From Hyphomicrobiales bacterium (GTDB lineage: Bacteria > Pseudomonadota > Alphaproteobacteria > Rhizobiales > Rhizobiaceae), in NCBI GenBank assembly GCA_900466575.1, contig UBMP01000008.1, positions 186,001 through 250,000 of the forward strand: a DNA stretch of 64,000 nucleotides, written 5' to 3'. The notes below the pieces were generated by a model. The model worked only from the letters and a program-made list of their open reading frames with translations, searched no databases and had not been told where the DNA came from. Shown here piece after piece: positions 31,306 to 39,986 of the stretch (position 1 is the stretch's first letter; each line of letters begins with the position of its first letter). A program made the position numbers and the translations under genes.

Positions 31306-33794
31306 CCGCTGACCGACAATTTCCACTCTTGCTCCAGACGGAACCGGCACGTGTGGCGGATATCCTCCGCGCTGGCTGCGATCACGGCCTCGTATTCGCC
31401 GGCATCGGCAATGAAGCAGCGCACCTCTTCGTCGAAGCGGCAGAGGTCCCGTAACGTGATGCAGAGATCGATCTGCTTCGCCTCTCCCGGTCCCAGCCTT
31501 ATCTTGCGGAAGGCGCGCAGTTCCTTGTCGGGACGCTCCACCTTGGGCGCGACTGGACGCACATAGAGCTGCACAACGTCTGCGCCGGCACGTTTGCCGG
31601 TATTCGTCACATTGAGCGTGACCTTGAGACCGTCACTGCCGATCGTCTCGGCGCTGATCTTCGGGCGGCCCCAGGCGAAGGTCGTATAGGACAGACCGTA
31701 GCCGAAGGGAAAGAGCGTCTTGATCTTGCGCGTGTCGTGATGGCGATAACCCACGAAGACGCCTTCGCGATACTCAACGTGTCCGTCCTTGCCAGGATAG
31801 ACCAGCGGATCGCCAGTGATGGCGGAGTTATCTTCCAACTTCAGCGGGAAGGTCTGCGGCAGGCGACCTCCCGGCTCGGCAAAGCCAAAGAGAACATCGG
31901 CGATCGCGTTCCCCGCCTCCTGCCCCGGATACCAGCTTTGCAGAACGGCGGCGACGTCGTCGATCCACGGCATCTCGACAGGTCCACCGGTTTGCAGCAC
32001 GACGATGGTCTTCTCATTGACCGCGGCAACCCGTGCTATGAACTCATCCTGCCTGCCGGGCAGGCGCATGTTCGGAAGGTCGTTTCCTTCCGTATCCCAC
32101 TCACCTTCGCGACCGGCGAAGATGATGGCGACATCGCAGGTTTCGGCCTTCTTGAGAGCCTCTTCAAATGCGGCCTCTCCGAGCGGCAGTTCAACCCCGA
32201 TGCGAATGGCGTTCAGATGCAGACCGCCATCTCCGGCGATCGGCGAACGGAACTCGGCGACAACCTGCACCGGCACGCCGGCTTCAAGAGTTACACCGCT
32301 GCGAACCTCGTCGCTGCCGGCGGTGAAGTAGTTCGCCCCGCGCTTCCAGGTATCCCAGTTCTCGATCACCTGCTGGCTGCCCACCTTCAGCCGCGAGCGA
32401 CCAGCGGAGACGAGCCCGAAGACATGCTCGCCGTCAGCATCAGGGGTGTAGGTGAAGACAATCCGCGCGGAAAAGGCGTTGATGTCGAACGTCTTGCTGA
32501 TCGGATCCATCCAGAAGCGTTCGGACATGTCGATATCTTCGGCATGAACCGGCGCGCCGGACAGGTCGGTGGAGTTGAAATAGTCGATATGGACCGGACC
32601 GCGATGCAGCTTGACCAGCCGATTGTTAGCAACACCCTTGACGTGAAAGATCGCATTGGAGCCTGCAAGGGCCTTCTTGATACCTTCGAGCGGAGCAACC
32701 GCATAGTGCGCATTGATCTGCGCCGAGCCGCCGCCCATGATCCGGGCTTCCGCGGCATTCGGTCCCAGGACGGCGAGCGTTCCGGTGTCTGCCTTGTTCA
32801 GCGGCAGGACGCCGTTATTCTTGAGCAGGACCGTCCCTTCCGCACCGGCACGGCGGATCAGCGCGCGATGTTCCGGCCGGTCCTCGGCGACTTCCTCATG
32901 CATCTCCGGATCGGTGAAGGCACCGGTCCAGCGGATGAGGTCAAGCATCCTATGGGCAGAAGCGGCGACCTTGGCGGCGTCGATCTCGCCGTTCTTGACG
33001 GCCGCAACCAGCTTTTCGCCGCGATCACGCGTCGGACCCGGCATTTCCAGGTCGAGACCTGCCGCGACGGAGGCCACGGTCGAATGCGAACCGAACCAAT
33101 CGGACATGACGATGCCGTCAAAGCCCCATTCGACGCGGAGCACCTGAGTCAGCAGCCATTCGTGGTCGCTGGTGAAGGTCCCGTTCAAGCGATTGTACGA
33201 GGACATGATGGCGCGCACGCCGGCCCGCTTCACGGCCGCCTCGAAGGGCGGCAGATAGAGCTCGCGCAGCGCCCGTTCTCCAATGTCCGAGGACATCGTG
33301 AAACGTTCGATCTCGGATTCATTGCCGACGAAATGCTTGATCGTCGCCGCGATCCCCTCGCCTTGCACGCCCTCGATATAGCCGACCGCCATTTCAGACG
33401 TCAGGAACGGATCTTCGGAATAGCATTCGAAATTGCGGCCGTTGAGGCCCGAGCGCTGGATGTTGACCGTCGGAGCGAGCAGAACACGAGCAGACTTCGA
33501 CTTCGCCTCTTCCGCCAAAGCCTTGCCGATAGCCCGCGCCAACGCCGGATCGAAGCTCGATCCGATGGAAATGGCGCAGGGGAAGCAGGCCGACTTGACG
33601 CCGCCGACCAGCGAACCTGCGCCTCGCGCGCCGTTCGGTCCATCGGTGACCTTGATCTTCGGTATTTTCAGCCGCGGAACCGGCACTGTCGTCCAGAAAT
33701 CGGCACCGGAAAGCAGGGCCACCTGCTCTTCGAGGGTCATCTTCGCCAGCAGGTTATCAACGGCCAATACTACCTCCTGCCACTGACGCGGCAT
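31302..33794 (-). CDS. GH3 family beta-glucosidase with PA14 and Fn3-like domains
   Basis: 830 residues. The N-terminal TIM barrel has KVTDGPNGARG, KHFVGNESEIERFTMSSDI and the catalytic nucleophile Asp in GFDGIVMSDWFGSHST. The alpha/beta domain has LLKNNGVLPL and LAVLGPNA. A PA14 insertion covers about residues 390-540 (ARIVFTYTPDADGEHVFGLVSAGRS). After the acid/base region VAIIFAGREGEWDTEGNDL comes an Fn3-like C-terminus. The layout matches Agrobacterium Cbg1-type beta-glucosidases that hydrolyse plant phenolic glucosides and cello-oligosaccharides. There is no signal peptide, so it is cytosolic. A LacI-type operator lies 19 bases upstream of the ATG. Confidence 0.92.
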   Translation of the reverse strand: MPRQWQEVVLAVDNLLAKMTLEEQVALLSGADFWTTVPVPRLKIPKIKVTDGPNGARGAGSLVGGVKSACFPCAISIGSSFDPALARAIGKALAEEAKSKSARVLLAPTVNIQRSGLNGRNFECYSEDPFLTSEMAVGYIEGVQGEGIAATIKHFVGNESEIERFTMSSDIGERALRELYLPPFEAAVKRAGVRAIMSSYNRLNGTFTSDHEWLLTQVLRVEWGFDGIVMSDWFGSHSTVASVAAGLDLEMPGPTRDRGEKLVAAVKNGEIDAAKVAASAHRMLDLIRWTGAFTDPEMHEEVAEDRPEHRALIRRAGAEGTVLLKNNGVLPLNKADTGTLAVLGPNAAEARIMGGGSAQINAHYAVAPLEGIKKALAGSNAIFHVKGVANNRLVKLHRGPVHIDYFNSTDLSGAPVHAEDIDMSERFWMDPISKTFDINAFSARIVFTYTPDADGEHVFGLVSAGRSRLKVGSQQVIENWDTWKRGANYFTAGSDEVRSGVTLEAGVPVQVVAEFRSPIAGDGGLHLNAIRIGVELPLGEAAFEEALKKAETCDVAIIFAGREGEWDTEGNDLPNMRLPGRQDEFIARVAAVNEKTIVVLQTGGPVEMPWIDDVAAVLQSWYPGQEAGNAIADVLFGFAEPGGRLPQTFPLKLEDNSAITGDPLVYPGKDGHVEYREGVFVGYRHHDTRKIKTLFPFGYGLSYTTFAWGRPKISAETIGSDGLKVTLNVTNTGKRAGADVVQLYVRPVAPKVERPDKELRAFRKIRLGPGEAKQIDLCITLRDLCRFDEEVRCFIADAGEYEAVIAASAEDIRHTCRFRLEQEWKLSVSG

Positions 33795-33812
33795 TTCAGT
33801 TTCAGTTATGAG

Positions 33813-33826
33813 CTAAAACGTTTCAG
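33813..33826. promoter_or_regulatory. LacI-family operator upstream of the beta-glucosidase gene
   Basis: CTAAAACGTTTCAG is one base from the palindrome CTGAAACGTTTCAG, a form typical of LacI/GalR-family operators with the central CG step. It lies 19-32 bases upstream of the GH3 start and on the far side from the thioesterase gene. No LacI-type regulator is in the window. Confidence 0.5.
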
Positions 33827-33949
33827 GGACGACCTCTTTAGCCGTATCGACCTGTCATTTCAATCTTATGGCGGACGGCAGCGCCTCGAAATTGACTTGC
33901 TCGCCGTGTCAAGCAATGCTCAAACCATTGAAGAATCGTGGAGAATGAG

Positions 33950-34339
33950 ATGCCGGAGACGCTGCGACCGAAAGGTGAATTGACGCTGAGAACGCTGGCC
34001 ATGCCGGGCGACGCAAACGCCGCAGGCGACATTTTCGGCGGCTGGGTCATGGCGCAGATGGACCTTGCATGTGGCATCCGCGCTGCCGAGCGCGCCAGGG
34101 GCCGCGTGGTCACCGCCGCCGTCAAGGAGATGGCCTTCGCCATGCCCGTGAAGATCGGCGACACGCTGTGCATCTATTCGGATATCCAGGCGGTAGGTCG
34201 CACGTCGATCACGCTCAACATCGAGGTGTGGGCGCAGCGCTACCTCTCGGACCGGATGGAAAAGGTCACCAATGCCATCTTCATCATGGTGGCGCTGGAC
34301 AAGGACGGCAAGCCGACGCCCGTTCCGCCGGAAGCGTGA
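33950..34339 (+). CDS. YciA-type acyl-CoA thioesterase
   Basis: 129 residues from MPETLRPKGELTLRTLAMPG, behind GGAG at 33940; a GTG at 33938 is the longer alternative. Single hot-dog domain with the YciA signatures GDANAAGDIFGGWVMAQMDLACG and VVTAAVKEMAFAMPVKIGD. YciA-type enzymes hydrolyse a broad range of acyl-CoAs, releasing free acids. Ten bases separate it from the P450 gene, suggesting one transcript in which acyl-CoA hydrolysis may supply or remove a P450 substrate. That link is only positional. Confidence 0.88.
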   Translation: MPETLRPKGELTLRTLAMPGDANAAGDIFGGWVMAQMDLACGIRAAERARGRVVTAAVKEMAFAMPVKIGDTLCIYSDIQAVGRTSITLNIEVWAQRYLSDRMEKVTNAIFIMVALDKDGKPTPVPPEA

Positions 34340-34348
34340 GCGAGTGCC

Positions 34349-35587
34349 GTGCGAGAGTTTTTGAAAATCGATCCGGCCAGCGCCGAGGTCTCGCTCGATG
34401 CCCGCAATCCAGGCTTCTACCGGAACCCCAACCCGGCCTATGCCGCGCTGATCGATATCGGCCCCGCCTTTTACTGGCGCGAGCAGAAGCAATGGTATTT
34501 CACGCGCTATGACGCGGTGAATGCGCTTCTGCGTGACCGTCGTTTCGGCCGGCAGATCACGCATATCATCAGCCGTGAGGAAGCCGGACTTGGGCCGGCC
34601 GATCCGAAGCTTGCGGATTTCGACCGCGCCGAATCGAAGTCGCTGCTGGAACTTGAGCCGCCGGAGCACACGCGGCTGCGCACGCTCGTCAACCGCGCCT
34701 TCGTGTCGCGCCATATCGAAAAGCTACGGCCGGAGATCGCCGCGCTTGCGCATCAGTTGATCGACGGTTTCGCGCCGAAGGGTGAGGTTGAACTTCTGTC
34801 CGCCTTTGCTGAAATCGTGCCGGTGACGGTGATCGCCCGCATGATCGGCGTGCCGGATGACATGTGCCGGCAATTGCTCGACTGGTCGCACGACTATGTC
34901 CGCATGTATCAGTTCGGCCGCACGGCAGAGGACGAGGCGCGCGCCAATCAGGCGGCCAAAGAGTTTTCCGATTACGTCGTAACGCTCGCGGCCGAGAAGC
35001 GCGCCAATCCGCAGGACGATCTGTTGAGCCTCATGGTCCAGCCGGCGCGCGATGGGCAATATCTGACGGAGGAGGAGCTGGTCTCCACGACCATCGTGCT
35101 CCTCAATGCCGGCCACGAGGCCACTGTTCACCAGATCGGCAATGCGGTGAACATCATCCTGCTGAGCGGGCTCGATCCGCAGTCACTGACAAGTGACGAG
35201 ACCAAAACTGAACGACTGGTCGAGGAATGTTTCCGCATTTCCGCGCCCGTGCATATTTTCGAGCGCTGGGCGCTGGAGGATGTCGAGCTTCAGGGGCTGA
35301 GTTTCAGGAAGGGCGAGAAAGTCGGGCTGATCCTCGCCGCCGCCAATCTGGACCCGGCGAAGTTTCCTGAACCGCTGGCCTTCAAGCCGGAACGCGACGA
35401 GGGCCAGAACCTTTCCTTCGGGGCGGGCATTCATTTCTGCATCGGCGCACCGCTGGCCCGGCTGGAGATGAATACGGTGCTTCCTATTCTCTTCGATCGC
35501 CTGCCCGGCCTGCGCCTGGCGGAAGCGCCGCAGGTCAAGGATGTGTATCACTTCCACGGGCTGGAGAGCCTTAAGCTTTCCTGGTGA
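34349..35587 (+). CDS. Cytochrome P450
   Basis: 412 residues from a GTG, the size of soluble class I bacterial P450s. The heme-binding loop is LSFGAGIHFCIGAPLARLE with the cysteine thiolate. The I-helix is LLNAGHEATVHQIGNAV, with AGHEAT in the oxygen-activating position. The EPPEHTRLRTLVNRAF C-helix and the ECFRIS ExxR-like K-helix (EECFRIS) also fit. There is no membrane anchor. The redox partner and substrate are not shown by the sequence; no ferredoxin gene is adjacent. It overlaps the convergent LysR gene by 17 bases. Confidence 0.9.
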   Translation: MREFLKIDPASAEVSLDARNPGFYRNPNPAYAALIDIGPAFYWREQKQWYFTRYDAVNALLRDRRFGRQITHIISREEAGLGPADPKLADFDRAESKSLLELEPPEHTRLRTLVNRAFVSRHIEKLRPEIAALAHQLIDGFAPKGEVELLSAFAEIVPVTVIARMIGVPDDMCRQLLDWSHDYVRMYQFGRTAEDEARANQAAKEFSDYVVTLAAEKRANPQDDLLSLMVQPARDGQYLTEEELVSTTIVLLNAGHEATVHQIGNAVNIILLSGLDPQSLTSDETKTERLVEECFRISAPVHIFERWALEDVELQGLSFRKGEKVGLILAAANLDPAKFPEPLAFKPERDEGQNLSFGAGIHFCIGAPLARLEMNTVLPILFDRLPGLRLAEAPQVKDVYHFHGLESLKLSW

Positions 35588-36455
35588 CCTCGCGGGCGAA
35601 ATCCAGCCAGGCCTTGGCGGCGAAGGAGAGATAGCCGCCTCGGCGCCAGACCCAGGCCATGTGCCAGTTCATCGCAGGTGAATGGACTGGGATATGAACC
35701 ACGCCCGGCCGCACGCGCAGGTCCGCAATCAGGCGCGGCAGGAAGCCGACGCCGAGGCCGGCGCCAACCAGTTCAACAATGAAGTTGATCTGGCCGCTGC
35801 GCGCCGCCACGGTCGGCTCGAAGCCAGCCTCGCGACAGCCTTCGAGGATGATGGGATTGAGGGCGAAGCCGGCGTCGAAGAAGATGAGCGGCATGTCCTT
35901 TAGCTCAGCAAGCGCGATCTCGGGTCTTTTCGCCAGCGGATGCTTCTCAGTGATCAGGACATGAAGCGGCTCGCGCGTCACCTCCTGCCAGTCCAGCGCG
36001 TCGGGAACGGGCAATAGGGATGCGCCGAGATCGACTTCGCCTGCCAGCACCATCTCCTCCAGCCGCCGGCTGCCATGCTCGACCAACTGGATTTCGATGT
36101 CCGGATGGCGGTTGCGATATTCGGCGAAAATGGGAGCGAAGAGGATATCGCTGCCGATGGGCGGCAGGCCAAGGCGCAGCGCGCCGCGCTTCAGGCCCTT
36201 CAGCTCCGACAGTTCCGTCAGAAGGTCTTCGCGCTGGGCCAGCATCGTCTGCGCATGGCGGATGGCGACACGGCCCGCGTCGGTCAGGCTGGGCTTGTGG
36301 CCGGATCTGTCGATCAACGCAAACCCCAGCTCTTCCTCCAGTTGCCGCACAGACTTGCTGATTGCTGACTGGGTGAGAAAGACTGTCTTGGAGGCCTGGG
36401 AGAAGCCGCCCTGCCGGATGACCTCGGTGAAGATGCGCAGAACTCGCAGATCCAT
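35571..36455 (-). CDS. LysR-family regulator, divergent from lrgAB-like genes
   Basis: 294 residues. The N-terminal winged helix-turn-helix is LRVLRIFTEVIRQGGFSQASKTVFLTQSAISKSVRQLEEELGFALIDR. The effector domain follows, with FDAGFALNPIILEGC and the SGQINFIVELVGAGLGVGFLPRL segment. It resembles CidR-type regulators, which control cidAB/lrgAB in response to overflow acids such as acetate or pyruvate. Divergent position to the CidA/LrgA- and LrgB-like genes with about 100 bases between supports that role. The start has no strong Shine-Dalgarno sequence. Confidence 0.85.
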   Translation of the reverse strand: MDLRVLRIFTEVIRQGGFSQASKTVFLTQSAISKSVRQLEEELGFALIDRSGHKPSLTDAGRVAIRHAQTMLAQREDLLTELSELKGLKRGALRLGLPPIGSDILFAPIFAEYRNRHPDIEIQLVEHGSRRLEEMVLAGEVDLGASLLPVPDALDWQEVTREPLHVLITEKHPLAKRPEIALAELKDMPLIFFDAGFALNPIILEGCREAGFEPTVAARSGQINFIVELVGAGLGVGFLPRLIADLRVRPGVVHIPVHSPAMNWHMAWVWRRGGYLSFAAKAWLDFAREVTRKA

Positions 36456-36551
36456 ATCTATTCCAATCAGGACTTATCTTCATAACTTCAATTCATTTTA
36501 CTCATATCGCAGCGCAGCATATATTTCCAGCAGAAATCAAGGAGCACCCCG

Positions 36552-36974
36552 ATGACAACGCGCCAGTTCACGATCCCCTTCCGCCGGGCGATGCATGTCA
36601 GCGCCGTTCTGCAGATCGCCCTGCTCATTCTCATCTGGCAGGGTGGCGAGGCCATCGTGCGACTTTTCAACCTGCCGGTTCCGGGCGCCGTCGTGGGAAT
36701 GCTTTTCCTGCTGGCGCTTCTGGCCACCGGGCAACTCAAGGTCGCGAGCCTTCGCAGCGGTGCAAAGTGGCTCCTCGCAGAAATGCTGCTCTTTTTCATC
36801 CCGGCGGTTTTGGCAATCCTCGACCACAGGGAGTTTCTGGGGCTACTCGGTCTGAAGGTGCTGGCAGTCATTCTGGTCGGCGCGACGACGGTGATGGTCG
36901 TCACGGCGCTGGCGGTCGATGTCAGTTACCGGCTGATGATCCGGTTTGGAGAACGCCATGCCCGCCTTCATTGA
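36552..36974 (+). CDS. CidA/LrgA-family holin-like membrane protein
   Basis: 140 residues with four membrane helices. The conserved segment is GEAIVRLFNLPVPGAVVGMLFLLALL, followed by LLAEMLLFFIPAVLAIL, matching CidA/LrgA. In other bacteria this holin-like unit works with LrgB in pyruvate transport and regulated lysis. An AAGGAG ribosome site precedes the ATG. The 3' end overlaps the LrgB-like start by 17 bases, so both are made from one message, probably under the divergent LysR protein. Confidence 0.88.
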   Translation: MTTRQFTIPFRRAMHVSAVLQIALLILIWQGGEAIVRLFNLPVPGAVVGMLFLLALLATGQLKVASLRSGAKWLLAEMLLFFIPAVLAILDHREFLGLLGLKVLAVILVGATTVMVVTALAVDVSYRLMIRFGERHARLH

Positions 36975-37659
36975 GACCGTTCTTGCCAGCATCTTCTGGC
37001 CTGCAGCCACGATCGGGCTCTATCTGGCTGCTCGCCAACTCTATCGGCGCTGGCCGAAGCCGTGGCTCTCGCCGCTTCTCGTCGCGCCCCTGCTCCTGAT
37101 CGCGCTGGCGCTGATCCTGAAACAAAGCTACGCGCAGTATATCCATGTCACGCATTGGCTTGTCGCGATGCTGGGACCGGCGACGGTTGCGTTTGCGGTT
37201 CCGATTTATGAGCAGAGAGCCACGATCCGGAAATATTGGCCGGCCCTGGCATTCGGTGTCGTCGTGGGCAGTGCGACGGCCATGGTCACCGCATGGGGAC
37301 TGGCGAGCCTTCTGAGTATAGACGGCGCTTTGCGGCTCAGCCTGCTGCCCCGTTCGTTCAGCACGCCGTTTGCCATGACCGTCTCCAAGGATATCGGAGG
37401 TGTCCCTGATCTGACCGCGATTTTCGTGGTGGTCACCGGTGTCATAGGCGCCGCACTCGGCGATGTGCTCATGAACGTGCTGCCGCTTCAGTCGGCCATG
37501 GCGCGGGGCGCGCTCTTCGGGATGGGTGCGCACGGTGCCGGTGTTGCGCGCGCCAGCCAGATCGGCCGCGAAGAAGGCTCGATCGCGAGCCTTGTCATGG
37601 TTCTGGTTGGACTGGTCAACGTCCTCTTCGCACCGGTGCTCAGCATCCTGTTGCGCTAA
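36958..37659 (+). CDS. LrgB/CidB-family membrane protein
   Basis: 233 residues from the ATG at 36958, directly after GGAGAACGCC; an upstream TTG is in frame but unnecessary. About six or seven helices. The LrgB signatures are LGPATVAFAVPIYEQRATIRKYW, LRLSLLPRSFSTPFAMTVSKDIGG and GALFGMGAHGAGVARA. It pairs with the CidA/LrgA-like protein to form the complete transporter/holin-antiholin module. It overlaps that gene, so translation is coupled. Confidence 0.9.
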   Translation: MPAFIETVLASIFWPAATIGLYLAARQLYRRWPKPWLSPLLVAPLLLIALALILKQSYAQYIHVTHWLVAMLGPATVAFAVPIYEQRATIRKYWPALAFGVVVGSATAMVTAWGLASLLSIDGALRLSLLPRSFSTPFAMTVSKDIGGVPDLTAIFVVVTGVIGAALGDVLMNVLPLQSAMARGALFGMGAHGAGVARASQIGREEGSIASLVMVLVGLVNVLFAPVLSILLR

Positions 37660-37698
37660 ACGATCTCGGGACCCATCACGCAGCGTCGCGTAAGGCCG

Positions 37699-38106
37699 TT
37701 ACCGGATTTGCACTTTCTCTCTGGAGCGCTCCTCCTGCTCCTCTCCAATCTCCTCGGCCCGCTCTTCCAACTCCTTCTTGAGCTTGTCAAGTTCCCGCTC
37801 ATCGAGCTTTTCGACACCGACCATCCGGTTACGGGCGGCGCCGACCAGAATCAGTTCATCGAGCTTGGCCTGGATCGCTTCGCTGTCGCGGTTTTGGGAG
37901 TTCTGGAGGACGAAAATCATGAGGAATGTGATGATGGTCGTCGAGGTATTGATGACGAGTTGCCATACGTCGGAGAAGCCGAACAGCGGCCCCGTGGCTG
38001 CCCATGCGACGACAAGAGCGACGGCAAGGACAAATGTCGCCGGTTTCCCCGCGAGCTTTGATGTCCTGGTTGCGAATTTTGAGAAAATCTTGCTGACGTT
38101 TGCCAT
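37699..38106 (-). CDS. Low-affinity iron permease-like small membrane protein
   Basis: 135 residues from MANVSKIFSKFATRTSKLAG; GGGGAG lies 9 bases upstream. Two hydrophobic helices (FVLAVALVVAWAATGPLFGF and LVINTSTTIITFLMIFVLQNSQNRD) are followed by AIQAKLDELI and a highly charged Glu/Lys/Arg coiled tail. The NTSTTIITFLMIFVLQNSQNRDSEAIQAKLDEL region is diagnostic of the low-affinity iron permease family (from yeast Fet4), which is often annotated in bacteria without proof of iron transport. Probably an inner-membrane protein of unknown role. Confidence 0.82.
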   Translation of the reverse strand: MANVSKIFSKFATRTSKLAGKPATFVLAVALVVAWAATGPLFGFSDVWQLVINTSTTIITFLMIFVLQNSQNRDSEAIQAKLDELILVGAARNRMVGVEKLDERELDKLKKELEERAEEIGEEQEERSREKVQIR

Positions 38107-38175
38107 ATTGAGCGTCTCCCCGGAATGAACCCGGGGAGAAACGCGTGGTCTATTAGCTTGTTCCAATGGACCGTA

Positions 38176-39471
38176 TCAGGCAGGCTGTTCCGTCACCGTA
38201 GCCACCTTGCGGCCACGGTTGATGCCGAGCACGACGAGCGCGGCGATCAGGCAGGCGAAACCCGCGATATAAACGGCCGGCATGAAGGTCTGGTAGTCGG
38301 TGCGGATATAGCCTGCGCCGAAGGTGGCGGTGGCCGCACCAAGCTGATGTGCTGCAAAGACCCAGCCGAAGACGATGTTGGCCTTGTCCCGTCCAAAGTT
38401 GGCTACCGTCAGCTTGACCGTCGGCGGCACGGTTGCCACCCAATCCAGTCCGTAAAAGACGGCGAAGAGCGACAGTGTGAAATAGTCAAAGCCGGACATC
38501 GAGAGCGCGATCAGGGACAGCCCGCGCAGGCCGTAGAACCAGAACAGCAGCCAGCGATTGTCAAAGCGGTCCGAGAGCCAACCGGCGCCGAGCGTGCCGA
38601 TGAAATCGAAAATGCCGATCGTCGCCAGAAGCCCGGCGGCCGCGACGGGCAGAATGCCGAAATCGCCGCAGATGGAGATCCAGTGGGTCTGCACAAGTCC
38701 GTTGGTGCTCAATCCGCAGACGAAGAACGAGAAGAACAGCGCCCAGAAAACAGGCTTGCCGATGGCGCCGCGCAGCACGACGAGCGGCGTCAGCATCATT
38801 TCGCCGAAGGAGGCGGCACGCGCCGGCGGGGGCTCTATCGACTTGCCGCCGAAGGGTGCCAGGCCGACATCCGCCGGATAATTACGCATGAAGGTCAGCA
38901 TCAGCACGAGGGCGGCCGTCAGGATGACAACCATCATCGAAAGCGCCGTGCGCCAGCCATAGTGCTCCGTCAGGCTTGCCAGGATCGGCAGGAAGATCAA
39001 CTGCCCGGTCGCATTGCTGACCGTCATCAGGCCAACGACGAGGCCGCGGCGCGTCTCGAACCAGCGCGTGGCAACCGTTGCGCCGAGAACCAGCGCAGTC
39101 AGGCCGGTCCCGATCCCGACAAAGAGGCCCCAGAAGAGCATGAGCTGCCAGAGCTGCGTCATGAAGAGCGAAAACAGAATGCCGGCCGAGATGAGCCCAG
39201 CAGCCGTCGCGACCACAGCGCGAATGCCGAACTGGTTCATGAACACCGCGGCGAACGGCCCGAGCAGGCCGAACAGCACGAGGCGGATCGCCATGGCCGT
39301 GGAGATTTCCTCCGTCGTCCAGCCGAATTCCGCGCTCAGCGGACGGATCAGAACGCCAGCCGAGCCCATGGCGCCGGCCGTCGCCAGCATGGTCAGGAAG
39401 GTGATGCCGATGACCAGCCAACCATAGTGTATGCCTCTTGCCGCCAGAAAGGCTGCCGCACGCTTTGACAT
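38176..39471 (-). CDS. MFS transporter (oxalate/formate-antiporter-like or monocarboxylate type)
   Basis: 431 residues from MSKRAAAFLAARGIHYGWLV, preceded by GGGAGAGACGCG. Twelve membrane helices with the MFS motifs WFETRRGLVVGLMTVSNATGQLIFLP and GAGWLSDRFDNRWLLFWFYG (the loop between helices 2-3/8-9). The starting HYGWLVIGITFLTM is typical of the OFA/monocarboxylate porter group. Substrate unknown. A perfect 18-base palindrome immediately upstream of its start matches an imperfect copy upstream of the neighbouring marR gene, so that regulator probably represses it. Both genes point the same way, marR first. Confidence 0.85.
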   Translation of the reverse strand: MSKRAAAFLAARGIHYGWLVIGITFLTMLATAGAMGSAGVLIRPLSAEFGWTTEEISTAMAIRLVLFGLLGPFAAVFMNQFGIRAVVATAAGLISAGILFSLFMTQLWQLMLFWGLFVGIGTGLTALVLGATVATRWFETRRGLVVGLMTVSNATGQLIFLPILASLTEHYGWRTALSMMVVILTAALVLMLTFMRNYPADVGLAPFGGKSIEPPPARAASFGEMMLTPLVVLRGAIGKPVFWALFFSFFVCGLSTNGLVQTHWISICGDFGILPVAAAGLLATIGIFDFIGTLGAGWLSDRFDNRWLLFWFYGLRGLSLIALSMSGFDYFTLSLFAVFYGLDWVATVPPTVKLTVANFGRDKANIVFGWVFAAHQLGAATATFGAGYIRTDYQTFMPAVYIAGFACLIAALVVLGINRGRKVATVTEQPA

Positions 39472-39487
39472 CGCGTCTCTCCCATTT

Positions 39488-39505
39488 TGCGGGTATATAC
39501 CCGCA
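39488..39505. promoter_or_regulatory. MarR-type operator before the MFS gene
   Basis: TGCGGGTATATACCCGCA is a perfect 18-base palindrome, 17 bases upstream of the MFS start. Near-identical to the site before marR at 39922-39939, it is the likely binding site of that regulator. Confidence 0.7.
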
Positions 39506-39517
39506 TTTGTGCAAAAA

Positions 39518-39919
39518 TTACAAGTCCCCAAGCGCCCCGATCAGGCGATCAAATTCCGCGGCCTCGAGCTTGGTCTCGATGCGGGTCTGCACGTCATTCC
39601 AGATCGGCGTCGCGCGCTTGAGAAGCGCCCGCCCCTCGTCGGTCAGCGACAGCACGGTTTCGCGCTGATCCTCTTCGGAGGCCGCCATAGACACGAGGCC
39701 CATCCGATGCAGCACCTTGGTGTTGCGGCCAACCGTCGAGCGGTCCAGTTCCTGAATCTCTCCCAGTTCCGTCAGCGAGACCGGCTGCTTGTGCCTGATG
39801 TGGCGCAACTGGCTGAACTGCGACACCGTGATGCCCAGCGGCGCGAAAGCCTCGTCGTAGACTGCAGTCAGACGACGGGAGACCTTGCGCAAAGCGATGC
39901 AATAGCACGGATGAGTCAT
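39518..39919 (-). CDS. MarR-family transcriptional regulator
   Basis: 133 residues. The winged helix-turn-helix is TVSQFSQLRHIRHKQPVSLTELGEIQELDRSTVGRNTKVLHRMGLVSMAASEEDQRETVLSLTDEGRALL. The wing carries the DxR motif (EEDQRE) and the dimerisation helices flank it. There are three N-terminal cysteine/histidine residues (MTHPCYCIA) that might sense redox or metals. The gene lies upstream of the MFS gene, and matching palindromes precede both. Autorepression plus transporter repression relieved by a small ligand is the natural model. Confidence 0.88.
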   Translation of the reverse strand: MTHPCYCIALRKVSRRLTAVYDEAFAPLGITVSQFSQLRHIRHKQPVSLTELGEIQELDRSTVGRNTKVLHRMGLVSMAASEEDQRETVLSLTDEGRALLKRATPIWNDVQTRIETKLEAAEFDRLIGALGDL

Positions 39920-39921
39920 GA

Positions 39922-39939
39922 TGCGGGTATATACCTGTA
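39922..39939. promoter_or_regulatory. MarR-type operator before marR (autoregulatory)
   Basis: TGCGGGTATATACCTGTA differs from the perfect palindrome before the MFS gene at two positions. It begins 3 bases upstream of the marR start, so binding would block transcription or initiation directly. Confidence 0.65.
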
Positions 39940-39986
39940 AATTGACGAATGCAAGCCGCCAGACGCATCGCGTCCTTGCTCCCAGG

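Noticed and set aside
31737-33983. 748-codon plus-strand ORF opposite the GH3 gene
   Set aside because: Antisense to a complete GH3 enzyme with all domains; composition is typical of a shadow frame.
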